This document shows, one piece after another, positions 16,518 to 25,746 of a DNA stretch of 64,000 nt. A model generated the notes under the pieces. That model was given only the letters and a program-made list of their open reading frames with translations, was not told the DNA's origin and ran no database searches. Positions within the stretch are counted from its first letter, which is position 1. Each line of letters opens with the position of its first letter. This DNA is from a bacterium. GTDB taxonomy: Bacteria > Cyanobacteriota > Vampirovibrionia > Gastranaerophilales > Gastranaerophilaceae. A program made the translations under genes and the position numbers. The stretch spans positions 166,316 to 230,315 of the forward strand of contig JAFXHF010000016.1 in assembly GCA_017536545.1 (NCBI GenBank), read 5' to 3'.

Positions 16518-19097
16518 ATGAGCAAATCTGAAATCAATCACATAAACAGTTGGGAAGTTAATGCAGAAGATACAACACCTGTAATGCAGCAGTATTTACA
16601 GATAAAAAAAGAAAATCCTGGGATTTTGCTTTGGTATCGTTTGGGTGATTTTTACGAAACTTTCTTTGAAGATGCTCTTATTATGTCAAAGGAATTAGAA
16701 TTAACTTTGACTGGACGTGATGCTGGTCCAAAATTAGGTAGAATTCCTTTAGCTGGTATTCCTGCCAAGGCTGGTGATAATTATTTAGAAAAGTTAGTTG
16801 CAAAAAATTATAAAGTTGCAATTTGTGATCAATTAGAAGACCCAAAATTTGCAAAAGGACTTGTAAAACGTGGTGTAACAAGGGTGATCACTGCTGGGAC
16901 TTTAACTGAAAGTAATCTTTTACAGCAAAATTCAAACAATTATATTTGTGCTATTTATAAAGATGAAAAAAGTGAATTGTATGGTTTTTCTTACACAGAT
17001 ATTTCAACTGGTGAATTTAAAACAACTCAGGCTTCGTTGAATTTGATTATGGCGGAACTTGCTAGATTAAATCCAGCAGAAATTGTTGCACCTAGTTTGA
17101 AACAAGATATCAAACCATTCCAAATTGTACCAGATGAGGTTGTAAATCTTCCTGAAGAAATTACAAAAAGATATAACTGTTCAAAAATTCCTACATCGGT
17201 TTTTGAGACAACTTTTGCTGAAAACAATTTGAAAACAGTATTTAAAACTCAAAGTTTAGAAGCTTTTGGGTATTCTAAATATAAATTAGGTTTCCGTGCT
17301 GCAGGTGCTTTGCTTGCTTATGTTTGGGAAACTTTAAAAGGTAATATGCCAAAATTTGACAGAATAGAATCTTACGAACTTTCTGAATATATGATTTTGG
17401 ACGCATCAACAAGAAAAAATTTAGAGCTTGTTGAAACATTAAGGGAGAAAAATAAATATGGCTCACTTCTTTGGGCTATTGATAAGACAAAAACCAATAT
17501 GGGGGCAAGACTTTTAAAAAGTTGGATTTGCCAACCATTAAAAAATGTTTCTGATATTCAATCTCGCCAAGATGCAGTATCAGAACTTGTGGAAAAAGAT
17601 TATGTGAGATTTTCACTAGGTGAAAATTTAGAAAAAATCTATGATATCCAACGTTTAGCTACTCGTATGAGTAACGGTTCTGCTAGTCCTAAAGATTTTG
17701 TGAGTTTGAAATTATCATTGAACATGCTTCCTGCACTTCTTGATTCTACTGAAAATCTTGAGAATGACATGTTTGCTCAAGTTAGAGAATACAGAGATGA
17801 AATCAGTGATTATGTTCAAATGATTGAAAACACTATCGTTGATAATCCTCCAGTATTGTTAAAAGAAGGTGGAATAATAAAAGAACGAGTTAGTGGTGAA
17901 TTAGATTACTTTAGAGATTTGCTTACAGGTGGTGAGAACTGGCTTAAAAATTTCGAGGAAGAAGAAAAAGAACGCACTGGAATCAAGAATTTAAAAATTG
18001 GTTATAACAAAGTTTTTGGTTACTTTATCGAAGTTACAAATTCATTTTTGAACCTTGTTCCACCAACTTATATTAGAAAACAAACTCTAACTGGTGCAGA
18101 AAGATTTATTACAGATGAACTTAAAAAACACGAAGACGATGTGTTGTCTGCTAAGTTTAAATCAACAGAACTTGAGTATAAATTATTCACAGATTTCAGA
18201 GAATATTCAAAAGAATTTGTTTCTAAAATTAGAGAAATTGCAGATTGCGTTGCAAAAGCTGACGTTTTGAATTCTTTGGCAGATATTGCAGTGGAAAACA
18301 ATTATTGCAAGCCTGTTTTAGATGAATCTGATGACTTTATTGTAAAAAATGGTCGTCATGCTGTTTTAGAAAAGATTTTGCCATTGGGTGAATATGTTGC
18401 AAATGATTTGGAATTAAAATCAAATTCAACAGATGCTACTCAGTTTATGATTTTGACTGGTCCAAACATGGCTGGTAAATCAACTTATATGCGTCAAAAT
18501 GCACTGATTTTGATTTTGGCACAAATTGGTTCTTGGGTTCCTGCAGATTATGCGAAAATTGGGGTTGCAGATAAGGTGTTTACAAGAGTTGGAGCAAGTG
18601 ATGATTTAACTCTTGGACAATCAACATTTATGGTTGAGATGATTGAAACATCTTATATTTTAAATTCGGCAACTGATAGAAGTTTTATTTTATTAGATGA
18701 AATCGGTCGTGGGACAAGTACATACGATGGTGTTGCGATTGCGTGGTCTGTTGCTGAATATATTGCGACAAAAATTAAAGCAAGATGTATTTTTGCAACT
18801 CATTACCACGAATTAAATGTAATGACAAAAACTTATCCACAAATCAAAAATTATAGAATTACTATTTCTGAACAGAACGGTGAAATTGAATTTTTGAGAA
18901 AAATCGTTCAAGGTGGAGCAAGCAAAAGTTATGGTATTCAAGTAGCTAAAATGGCAGGTTTGCCATCATCTGTTATCAAGCGTTCTGAAGATTTGATGTT
19001 AAAAATGCAAAAAGATTATTCAAATAATCTTGCATCTCGTAAGAAAATAAGTAATAATGAAGATGAAGTTCCTCAATTATCATTATTTGGAATGTAA
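16518..19097 (+). CDS. mutS: DNA mismatch repair protein MutS
   Basis: 859 residues, the normal length for MutS1, which binds mismatches as a dimer. The N-terminal mismatch-recognition domain has the Phe-x-Glu motif in GDFYETF (about 43-49). Connector, lever and clamp domains follow. The C-terminal ATPase has Walker A GPNMAGKST at 648-656, Walker B LLDEIGRGTSTYDG and a THYHEL switch. There is no Shine-Dalgarno; the start sits just downstream of AT-rich promoter-like sequence (TTGAAA at 16483-16488), so it may be leaderless, though no clean -10 can be assigned. No mutL is in the window. Confidence 0.97.
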   Translation: MSKSEINHINSWEVNAEDTTPVMQQYLQIKKENPGILLWYRLGDFYETFFEDALIMSKELELTLTGRDAGPKLGRIPLAGIPAKAGDNYLEKLVAKNYKVAICDQLEDPKFAKGLVKRGVTRVITAGTLTESNLLQQNSNNYICAIYKDEKSELYGFSYTDISTGEFKTTQASLNLIMAELARLNPAEIVAPSLKQDIKPFQIVPDEVVNLPEEITKRYNCSKIPTSVFETTFAENNLKTVFKTQSLEAFGYSKYKLGFRAAGALLAYVWETLKGNMPKFDRIESYELSEYMILDASTRKNLELVETLREKNKYGSLLWAIDKTKTNMGARLLKSWICQPLKNVSDIQSRQDAVSELVEKDYVRFSLGENLEKIYDIQRLATRMSNGSASPKDFVSLKLSLNMLPALLDSTENLENDMFAQVREYRDEISDYVQMIENTIVDNPPVLLKEGGIIKERVSGELDYFRDLLTGGENWLKNFEEEEKERTGIKNLKIGYNKVFGYFIEVTNSFLNLVPPTYIRKQTLTGAERFITDELKKHEDDVLSAKFKSTELEYKLFTDFREYSKEFVSKIREIADCVAKADVLNSLADIAVENNYCKPVLDESDDFIVKNGRHAVLEKILPLGEYVANDLELKSNSTDATQFMILTGPNMAGKSTYMRQNALILILAQIGSWVPADYAKIGVADKVFTRVGASDDLTLGQSTFMVEMIETSYILNSATDRSFILLDEIGRGTSTYDGVAIAWSVAEYIATKIKARCIFATHYHELNVMTKTYPQIKNYRITISEQNGEIEFLRKIVQGGASKSYGIQVAKMAGLPSSVIKRSEDLMLKMQKDYSNNLASRKKISNNEDEVPQLSLFGM

Positions 19098-19164
19098 AGA
19101 ATTGTGTTGAACTAACAAAATTTTAAATTTTAGTGTTTTCTATACTTCAACAAGGAGTGTATAT

Positions 19165-19917
19165 ATGAAAGTAGGTTTAGTAAATCAGGTTAGCTTTAGA
19201 GCAACAGAAGAAGCAAAACCAACAGTTGTTGGAGCTGGAGTTACACCTCCAACCAATTTGTTAAATGGGATTCAAACTCAAACTGATAAGGTTGAAGTTA
19301 AACCATCAAAAGCTGATGAGTACAAAGCAAGATTAAAAGACCCTGAATGGGAAAAACGCTATGTTCCAGAAGGTAACTTTATTCATATGAAAAAACTAAA
19401 TGTTATTGATGGTTTAGAATATGAAATTACACCAGATGGTAAAGTTACTGAAGTTGGTTGCTGGACAAAACCTACAGTAATTTTAGAAGATGATGAAGAT
19501 TCTAAAAAAATGTTTGAAAGAAATGGTTTAACTGGCGATAAAAAAGCTGAAGAAGAACCTAAAAAGAAAACAACATTTAAAGAAAAAGTAGCTAATGTTT
19601 GGAAATTTTTCTCAGAAGCAGGAAAAATGGTAGAAGCTACAGCTAAAGGTATCTTCTATGGTGCAGTAACTGGTGTTACTTTACTTGGTGGAGCTTGGTT
19701 ATTTAAAGCGTTACCAAAAGCATTTGTAAAAGAAGGTCCAAAACTATTAGAAGTTGTTAAACATCCTCTAAAACATATGGGCAAAGCTGGTAAAATAATT
19801 GCAGGTATCGGTTCAGCTCTAGTTCTAGGTTATCATCTTGTAGTTGGTAAATTAGAAGCAAATCAAAGAACTGCTGTTATTGATCACAAAATGAAAACTG
19901 GTCATAGAGATGCGTAA
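19165..19917 (+). CDS. Unknown membrane protein with N-terminal VSFR motif
   Basis: 250 residues. The first 11 residues, MKVGLVNQVSF, match the pattern of the otherwise unrelated GH77-like protein (MKVSAVNNISF). After a Thr/Pro/Lys linker comes a small globular segment (about 50-125: WEKRYVPEGNFIHMKKL, DGLEYEITPDGKVTEVGCW). Two hydrophobic stretches follow (about 163-183 and 212-230), the second glycine-rich. AAGGAG lies about 8 bases before the ATG, and TATACT at 19141-19146 is the likely -10. Terminated by a 14-bp hairpin. Function unknown; probably envelope-associated. Confidence 0.7.
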   Translation: MKVGLVNQVSFRATEEAKPTVVGAGVTPPTNLLNGIQTQTDKVEVKPSKADEYKARLKDPEWEKRYVPEGNFIHMKKLNVIDGLEYEITPDGKVTEVGCWTKPTVILEDDEDSKKMFERNGLTGDKKAEEEPKKKTTFKEKVANVWKFFSEAGKMVEATAKGIFYGAVTGVTLLGGAWLFKALPKAFVKEGPKLLEVVKHPLKHMGKAGKIIAGIGSALVLGYHLVVGKLEANQRTAVIDHKMKTGHRDA

Positions 19918-19932
19918 AATTTATGGATAATA

Positions 19933-19963
19933 AAAGCGGCGGAGCCTTTGGCTCCGCCGCTTT
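19933..19963. terminator. Bidirectional terminator between the VSFR protein and smpB
   Basis: A 14-bp perfect GC-rich stem (AAAGCGGCGGAGCC) with a TTT loop, between convergent genes; among the strongest hairpins in the window. Confidence 0.93.
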
Positions 19964-19969
19964 GTTATA

Positions 19970-20416
19970 TTAGTATTTTGAATTTCTATCAATATCTCGT
20001 TGAATATCTTTTTTAGCTAAGGTTTCTCGTTTATCGTATAGTTTTTTACCTTTAGCTAAGCCAATTTCAACTTTTGCAAATCCACGAGATATAAACACTT
20101 CAAGAGGAACAATTGTGTAACCATCTTTTTTGATTTTTGAATGCATTTTAAGAATTTCTTTTTTTGTTAAAAGAAGTTTTCTTGTGCGTTCTGCTTTGTG
20201 GTTATATCTGTTGCCTTGTTCGTATGGCGAGATGTGGCAATTGTACAAGAAAATTTCGTTATCTTCGATTTTACAAAAACTATCTTTTAGGTTGATTGCA
20301 CTTTTACGAATCGATTTAATTTCAGTTCCAGATAGCACAATTCCTGCCACAAATTTATCAAAAATGTGGTAATCGTGATAGGCTTTTCTGTTTGTTGTGA
20401 TAACTTTCTTTTCCAT
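19970..20416 (-). CDS. smpB: SsrA-binding protein SmpB
   Basis: A 148-residue partner of tmRNA in ribosome rescue. It shows the typical N-terminus VITTNRKAYHDYHI, the GTEIKSIRKSAINLKDSF core, the ISPYEQGNRYNH loop, and a Lys/Arg-rich C-terminal tail that becomes helical in the decoding centre. It is the last gene of the leftward alr-lpd-oppF-unknown-smpB run, 7 bases after the unknown gene. It also has its own extended -10 (TGCTATAAT) ending 6 bases before the ATG and no Shine-Dalgarno, so a leaderless internal transcript is likely. No ssrA gene was seen. Confidence 0.96.
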   Translation of the reverse strand: MEKKVITTNRKAYHDYHIFDKFVAGIVLSGTEIKSIRKSAINLKDSFCKIEDNEIFLYNCHISPYEQGNRYNHKAERTRKLLLTKKEILKMHSKIKKDGYTIVPLEVFISRGFAKVEIGLAKGKKLYDKRETLAKKDIQRDIDRNSKY

Positions 20417-20422
20417 AAGCTA

Positions 20423-20431
20423 ATTATAGCA
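20423..20431 (-). promoter_or_regulatory. Extended -10 promoter of smpB (leaderless)
   Basis: On the minus strand TGC-TATAAT, with the hexamer at 20428-20423, ends 6 bases before the smpB ATG. No -35 is recognisable, which the TGn extension would compensate. Confidence 0.6.
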
Positions 20432-21197
20432 CAGAGTTTTTGTTTTTTGTTCTCTCAGTTTGGATTATATGTTTTAGTCTACTTTCTAATAGTGCAAATT
20501 TTTCTTCAAAGTCGTGTTCTTTGAAGCTATAAAAATCTCCAGAATGGTTATACTTTAAGTTTTGATATTTTGCAATTCTTTCTTCTATACCTTTAATTCC
20601 TGCACAACTGTTTTGTTCTTTTAATAGTTGGTAACGGAAGAATTGAAGAATATCGATTTTTTGAGCTGTTGATTTGTTTTGTAAAAATTTATCTAAAGAT
20701 TTTGCTGTTAATTTTTGTGTGTTCTGGATATTAGCTTGATAGAAATTTGTGATTTCTTTCATATTATAACCCTTACCAAGCATAATTAATAAACGCTTGA
20801 AAAATTTTGGATTAAGTATTTCTTCAAAAAATTTTTGAGTTTCTTGTAAGAATATTAACGATGTGCTTTGGTGAATATTTTTATAATAATAAGTTAGAGG
20901 TAATGCAATTGAGTAACCTCTTGCTATCCCTTTATCCCCTAATAAAACATGATGCATTTCTCCTGATTTTGGGTTTAATGATTCTGCAATGTCAATTCTG
21001 ATTGGATATCCTACTGTTTCTCTTAAAACTTTTTTGAATGTCCCAGGTTTAACTTCATAACCTTTAAATGAGTCCTGTAAATTATCAAAAAAACGCAAGT
21101 TCATAAGTCGAGCAAGGTGCAATCTTTGCTCCGTAGTTCCTTTAACCATAGACATTGGTAAATGTGTTTTATTATAATCAATACGAAATTTTAGCAT
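20424..21197 (-). CDS. Protein of unknown function in the alr-smpB gene run
   Basis: 257 residues, no signal peptide or membrane helix, no family recognised. The first 100 residues include GYPIRIDIAESLNPKSGEMHHVLLGDKGIARGYSIALPLTYYYKN, a strand-rich stretch. The rest is helical and Lys-rich (KRLLIMLGKGYNMKEI, FLQNKSTAQKIDILQFFRYQLLKEQ). It sits 32 bases after oppF and 7 bases before smpB and is therefore probably co-transcribed. An AGGAT sequence is very close to the ATG. Confidence 0.7.
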   Translation of the reverse strand: MLKFRIDYNKTHLPMSMVKGTTEQRLHLARLMNLRFFDNLQDSFKGYEVKPGTFKKVLRETVGYPIRIDIAESLNPKSGEMHHVLLGDKGIARGYSIALPLTYYYKNIHQSTSLIFLQETQKFFEEILNPKFFKRLLIMLGKGYNMKEITNFYQANIQNTQKLTAKSLDKFLQNKSTAQKIDILQFFRYQLLKEQNSCAGIKGIEERIAKYQNLKYNHSGDFYSFKEHDFEEKFALLESRLKHIIQTERTKNKNSVL

Positions 21198-21229
21198 ATC
21201 CTAGATAAAAACAGTAAAAAATATTTTTG

Positions 21230-22195
21230 CTATTCATATAGGAAACATTTACAATTATGTGTTTGGGTAAATTCTATTGTGTTTGGTTTTTCGTGTTTGC
21301 ATTTGTCCATGGTATATGGGCAACGAGTATGGAATTTACACCCTTGAGGTAAGTTTTCTGGAGATGGTAATTCTCCTGTTAAGTGGATTTTTTCTTTGGT
21401 TTCTTGTGTGTTTAGTTCTGGAACTGCACTAAGTAGTGCTTTTGTATATGGATGTTTTGGGTTGGTAAAAATTTCTTCAGTTTTTCCGACTTCTACAATT
21501 TCCCCAAGATACATAATTGCAATTCTATCAGACAAATATTTAATTACACTCAAATCGTGTGAAATAAACAAAAATGTTAGATTAAAATCTTCTTTTAACT
21601 GTTTTAAAAGGTTGATAATTTGGGCTTGGATACTTACATCTAAGGCACTTACTGGTTCATCTGCAATAATAAATTCTGGATTTAAAATTAGAGAACGAGC
21701 AATTGCAATTCTTTGTCTTTGTCCGCCAGAAAACTCGTGTGGGTAAAGGTTTAGGCAAGACCTATCCAACCCAACTTTTTCGATTTTTTCTTCAACAATT
21801 TTATTTATTTCTTCTTTTTTCAAACTTGTATTTATTTCAAGAGGCTCTTTTAGAATATCTCCAATTTTCATTTTTGGATTTAAGCTAGAATATGGATTTT
21901 GGAAAATCATTTGAACTTTTTGATAAAAAGATTTTAAATCTTCTCTTTTTGAGATGGTTAAAATATTTTGTCCGTTGATTAAGATTTCACCTGATTTTGA
22001 ATCAACAAGTTTCATAATTGCTTTTGCAAGTGTTGATTTCCCGCAACCTGATTCTCCCGCTATAGCAAGGATTTCACCTTTTTTGATATCTAGTGAAATG
22101 TTATTTACAGCATAAATCGTTTGAGTTCCACCAAACACATTTTTCTTTGTTTGGTATGTAACTTCTAAATTTTTGATTTCTGCTAAATTTTCCAT
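21230..22195 (-). CDS. ABC transporter ATP-binding protein, oligopeptide/dipeptide type (OppF/DppF)
   Basis: 321 residues. Walker A GESGCGKST, Q-loop, signature LSGGQRQRIAIARSL and Walker B FIIADEP are all present. The C-terminal extension GCKFHTRCPYTMDKC is the four-Cys region typical of oligopeptide-transporter ATPases. It should energise uptake of peptides, nickel or similar solutes with permeases and a binding protein, none of which is encoded nearby, so it is an orphan here. It has no Shine-Dalgarno and a promoter whose -10 ends 6 bases before the ATG, indicating a leaderless transcript. Confidence 0.9.
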   Translation of the reverse strand: MENLAEIKNLEVTYQTKKNVFGGTQTIYAVNNISLDIKKGEILAIAGESGCGKSTLAKAIMKLVDSKSGEILINGQNILTISKREDLKSFYQKVQMIFQNPYSSLNPKMKIGDILKEPLEINTSLKKEEINKIVEEKIEKVGLDRSCLNLYPHEFSGGQRQRIAIARSLILNPEFIIADEPVSALDVSIQAQIINLLKQLKEDFNLTFLFISHDLSVIKYLSDRIAIMYLGEIVEVGKTEEIFTNPKHPYTKALLSAVPELNTQETKEKIHLTGELPSPENLPQGCKFHTRCPYTMDKCKHEKPNTIEFTQTHNCKCFLYE

Positions 22196-22201
22196 ATTAT
22201 G

Positions 22202-22230
22202 ATTTTAAATTTACTCTCTTTTTTTATCAA
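22202..22230 (-). promoter_or_regulatory. Promoter of oppF (leaderless)
   Basis: On the minus strand TTGATA (22230-22225), 17-base spacer, TAAAAT (22207-22202), then 6 bases to the ATG. Confidence 0.7.
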
Positions 22231-22248
22231 TTATACAGATGTTTGAAT

Positions 22249-23484
22249 TTATAATCTGAAAAGTGCTTCAAAAATTCCTTCAGAATATGTTGGGTGAGCA
22301 AAACAAACTTCTTTTAATTTATCAACAGAAATATTATTTTGCATTGCTATAATTACCTGTTGAAGGAGCGAAGATGCTTCAGCTGATACAATATGAGCAC
22401 CGATAATTTTACCATCTTGCGATAAAAGTTTTATAAAACCTTCTGTTTCATTATCACAGTGAGCTTTGCCTAATGCTGAAATTAGAAGTTGTGATTTTGT
22501 AAATGTTCCAACTTCTAAATCTTGTTCTCTTTTACCAACCCAAGCGATTTCTGGAGCACCATAAACAACACTTGGTGTTAAATTTTTCTCAAATGGAATA
22601 TCCTTAATTTCTGTCAGAGCTTGTTTTATAGCATAATGTGCAAGTTGAATTTCACCTGCTACATCTCCTATGTATTTCACCCCATCAAGACATTCAACTT
22701 TATTTGGAACCCTACCTATCGCAACTAAAACTTTTTCAGGATTTAGAGTTTCTCCGTTTGATAAAATTATATTTTTGCCATCAACTTTTTCAACAGAAGT
22801 TTCTGTGTAGAATTTGATTTTACGAGTTTTAAATATGCGTTCAATTCTTTTTGAAACTTCAATATCAGCTAACGGTAACAAGTGTGGAGCTAGTTCAACA
22901 ACTGTTGTTTCAACACCAAAGTTAGACATAATTCTTGCCCATTCAATACCAATTGCTCCTGAGCCAATGATTAAAATACTTTGAGGAAGTTTATCCATAT
23001 TTAAAATATCATCAGATGATAGTAAAAATTCGTGGTCAAATTCCAAACCTTTCACAAGTCTAGGAGAAGAACCTGTTGCACAAATAACTTTTTCACAATT
23101 GTACTCAATATTTTCAGCTTTGATTGTTCTAGCATCAATTAGTTGGGCTTCGGCTTTTACTACTGTTACTTTAGAATTTTTTAGGGCAAGCTCAATACCT
23201 TTTTTTAGTTTTTCTATTGTTTGATTTTTTCTTTCTATAACTTTTGAATAATCAAGAACAATGTTTTCTGTAGAAATTCCACACTCTGCACAATTTTGCA
23301 TTTTATGGAAAAGTTCTGATGCGTGCAATATACTTTTTGTAGGTATGCAACCTTTATTTAAGCAAACTCCGCCGATATTTTCTTTTTCAAATAAAATAAC
23401 TTTTTGTCCTAAACTTGCGGCATGAAGTGCTGCAGTATAACCAGCTGGTCCACCACCAATTATCCCTAAATCAAAATTTTCCAT
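22249..23484 (-). CDS. lpdA: Dihydrolipoamide dehydrogenase-like flavoprotein
   Basis: A class I pyridine-nucleotide disulfide oxidoreductase. FAD motif GGGPAG (10-15), redox pair CLNKGC (Cys41, Cys46), NAD-binding GSGAIG in the second Rossmann domain, FAD contact YIGDVAG, and the C-terminal HPTYSE dimer-interface His/Glu pair are all present. At 411 residues it is about 50 shorter than usual, mainly in the NAD and central domains. Probably reoxidises lipoyl groups of a 2-oxoacid dehydrogenase or glycine-cleavage complex, but no E2 or H-protein gene is nearby. AGGGGG lies before the ATG; it is 11 bases after alr. Confidence 0.88.
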   Translation of the reverse strand: MENFDLGIIGGGPAGYTAALHAASLGQKVILFEKENIGGVCLNKGCIPTKSILHASELFHKMQNCAECGISTENIVLDYSKVIERKNQTIEKLKKGIELALKNSKVTVVKAEAQLIDARTIKAENIEYNCEKVICATGSSPRLVKGLEFDHEFLLSSDDILNMDKLPQSILIIGSGAIGIEWARIMSNFGVETTVVELAPHLLPLADIEVSKRIERIFKTRKIKFYTETSVEKVDGKNIILSNGETLNPEKVLVAIGRVPNKVECLDGVKYIGDVAGEIQLAHYAIKQALTEIKDIPFEKNLTPSVVYGAPEIAWVGKREQDLEVGTFTKSQLLISALGKAHCDNETEGFIKLLSQDGKIIGAHIVSAEASSLLQQVIIAMQNNISVDKLKEVCFAHPTYSEGIFEALFRL

Positions 23485-23495
23485 ATTGCCCCCTA

Positions 23496-24620
23496 TTATT
23501 TACGAGTGTAAACTCGTGGTAACCTTACTTTCAAACGACAAGTAAGTTCGTAGTTTATTGTGTTTAAAATTTTTGCCCATTCATCAATTGAATGTTGTTC
23601 ATCAAGTAGTGTAATTATATCGCCTACGTTTGCATCTATTCCTGTAATATCAAACATCATCTGATCCATTGTGATATTCCCAACTTGAGGAACTTCTATT
23701 CCGTTGATTATCCCTTTAATTTTGTTTGATAAAAGTCTTGGCACTCCATCAGCATAACCGATTGGAACTGTTGCAATAGTTCGGTTTCCAGTTGCGGTAT
23801 ATGTGTGACAATAGCTTACACCTTCTCCATCTTTTGCGGTGTGAATATTAACTATTCTTCCTTTTAGTGAAATCAATTGTTTTAAGTTTGGTTTTGTAAA
23901 ATCTTTTTCTGGGAAATCTGGATAAAGGCCGTATAATGAAATCCCAACTCTTCGCATATTAGAATTTGGTACATCATAACAAATCGTTCCAGCAGTATTT
24001 AATATGTGTAACAGCAATCCGTCAGTTTCTATGCTGTCAATAATAGCGTTCCACTTTTTAATTTGAGCTTGAGTCTTATCAAGTTCTTCAGCTGCTGCAA
24101 GGTGTGTAAAAATCCCTTGTAGATTTATAAATTCAGATTGTTGAACTTGTTTAATAAAGTCTATTGCTTCATCAACACAAACTCCAATCCTATTCATTCC
24201 AGTATCAAGTTTTATATGAACTTTAGGTCGTTTCCCTGTTCTTTTGTATGCTTGTTCGCAAGCTTTTATATGTTCTTTTGAAAAAATTGAAATGCTTAAA
24301 TCATATTTAACTGCACTTTCAACCGCCCAAACTGGAACTGCTCCAAGAACTAATATTTCACAATTTAATCCTGCTTGGCGAAGATCTGCACCCTCATCAA
24401 TTGATGCTACCCCTAGCATATCAATTCCACTTGCCAGAATTGTAGGAGCAAGCATAATTGAGCCGTGACCGTATGAGTCAGCTTTCACAACACCAAGTAG
24501 TTTTATATCTTGTGGTACAAGTTTTTTGATTTCTTTGATGTTGTGTTCAAGGTTAGAAATATTTATTTCAACCCAAGCATCTCTGTGAATATTTATGTTT
24601 GTTTGTCTTGTGTTTTTCAT
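23496..24620 (-). CDS. alr: Alanine racemase
   Basis: A PLP enzyme making D-alanine for peptidoglycan. The start at 24620 gives 374 residues, normal for the family. PLP lysine is Lys46 in VVKADSYGHGS. The substrate loop RRVGISLYGLYP and the VPIGYADG and GNITMDQMMFD motifs are clear. An upstream in-frame start at 24656 would add 12 residues but lies upstream of the predicted transcription start, because TATACT ends 7 bases before the 24620 ATG. There is no Shine-Dalgarno. It is first in the leftward run to smpB. Confidence 0.95.
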   Translation of the reverse strand: MKNTRQTNINIHRDAWVEINISNLEHNIKEIKKLVPQDIKLLGVVKADSYGHGSIMLAPTILASGIDMLGVASIDEGADLRQAGLNCEILVLGAVPVWAVESAVKYDLSISIFSKEHIKACEQAYKRTGKRPKVHIKLDTGMNRIGVCVDEAIDFIKQVQQSEFINLQGIFTHLAAAEELDKTQAQIKKWNAIIDSIETDGLLLHILNTAGTICYDVPNSNMRRVGISLYGLYPDFPEKDFTKPNLKQLISLKGRIVNIHTAKDGEGVSYCHTYTATGNRTIATVPIGYADGVPRLLSNKIKGIINGIEVPQVGNITMDQMMFDITGIDANVGDIITLLDEQHSIDEWAKILNTINYELTCRLKVRLPRVYTRK

Positions 24621-24627
24621 TGATTTA

Positions 24628-24656
24628 AGTATAAGACAAAAGTGTTTTTTCAGCAA
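24628..24656 (-). promoter_or_regulatory. Promoter of alr (leaderless)
   Basis: On the minus strand TTGCTG (24656-24651), 17-base spacer, TATACT (24633-24628), then 7 bases to the ATG at 24620. Confidence 0.7.
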
Positions 24657-24692
24657 TTTTATTAAAGTTTTTTGTAGATATCATTCAAGTAT

Positions 24693-24721
24693 TTGATATA
24701 AGTTTTTACGCATTATGTTAT
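24693..24721 (+). promoter_or_regulatory. Promoter of the tandem metal-permease operon
   Basis: TTGATA (24693-24698), 17-base spacer, TGTTAT (24716-24721). Leader of about 28 bases with AGTAGGA upstream of the ATG. Confidence 0.6.
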
Positions 24722-24755
24722 TATGGAAAAATAGTAGAATAGTAGGAATAGAATT

Positions 24756-25739
24756 ATGTTTGAAACAATTATCCAAAGAGCTCAAGAAATTTTAAGTGTA
24801 CCAGGGGTTTTGATTAGTCATTGTCCGTATTTACCTGAATATGTAAAAGATGCACTAATTACAAGTATTAACTTTATTCCTTGGTTATATTTTTTATATT
24901 ATGCGATTGAACTTTTGGAAAGATTTTTCTTAAAAAGGGTTCATCTGTTAATAAAACTAATGAAAAATTTTGGGCCAATTTTTGGTTCGTTGATTTCTGT
25001 GGTTCCTGAATGTGGATATTCTGTAATTGCAAGTATTTTTTATTCAAGAAAAATGATTACAAGAGGTACATTGTTGGCGTTTTTAATTTCTTGTTCTGAT
25101 GATGCTCTACCTTTGTTATTTTTAGACTTGAGTAAAGCTGTTTATATTATTCCTATTGTTATTATTAAAATTATACTTGGTATTTTGGTTGCATTTATTG
25201 TTGATTTTATGTTTGTATTCCAAAAAGATCTTATTGAAGATGTTAATGCTATTAATATTGATTTGAATGACCCAGGATGTTGTCATCATAGAATTAGTAC
25301 AGCACATAATCCGCCTTATTGGTGGGCTCACCCTGCAACTCATACTTTCAATATGTTTATGTTTACATTTTTATCATTGGTATTTTTCAATTGTATAATC
25401 CAAGGTGCAGGTGGTGCGGAAAATTTAGCATCAACTATGTTAATTGATTCTCCTTATCAAGTGATTGTAGGTGCTATTATTGGTTTAGTTCCAAACTGTG
25501 TTACATCAATATTTCTAGCCTTAGCCTTTGTTAAAGGATTAATCAGTTTCCCTACATTGTTGGCAGGTCTTGTAACCACAACTGGTTTGGGTCTAATAAC
25601 ATTGACAAAACATAAGCCTCATAGTGGCGATACTGCTTTTATAACATTTATTTTGTTATTAGTTGGTATAGGAGTGGGTTTGTTTGTGCATAATAATATG
25701 CATGTCGTAGCAACTATTCAAAGTTACTTTGGGGGTTAA
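24756..25739 (+). CDS. ArsP_2-type putative heavy-metal permease (first of tandem pair)
   Basis: A 327-residue polytopic inner-membrane protein with about ten hydrophobic segments in two related halves. The motif PECGYSVIAS (about 87-96) in the first half and VPNCVTSIF in the second are the duplicated Pro-x-Cys motifs typical of the ArsP_2 10-TM putative metal exporters. A cytoplasmic-looking loop holds GCCHHR (about 175-180), a likely metal-binding cluster. Metal identity (Mn, Cu, Zn or arsenical) is not deducible. The next gene, its paralogue, starts 7 bases after the stop. Confidence 0.8.
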   Translation: MFETIIQRAQEILSVPGVLISHCPYLPEYVKDALITSINFIPWLYFLYYAIELLERFFLKRVHLLIKLMKNFGPIFGSLISVVPECGYSVIASIFYSRKMITRGTLLAFLISCSDDALPLLFLDLSKAVYIIPIVIIKIILGILVAFIVDFMFVFQKDLIEDVNAINIDLNDPGCCHHRISTAHNPPYWWAHPATHTFNMFMFTFLSLVFFNCIIQGAGGAENLASTMLIDSPYQVIVGAIIGLVPNCVTSIFLALAFVKGLISFPTLLAGLVTTTGLGLITLTKHKPHSGDTAFITFILLLVGIGVGLFVHNNMHVVATIQSYFGG

Positions 25740-25746
25740 TAGATCT

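Noticed and set aside
19970..20416. tmRNA (ssrA) next to smpB
   Set aside because: No tRNA-like ends or tag-coding frame found in the adjacent intergenic DNA.
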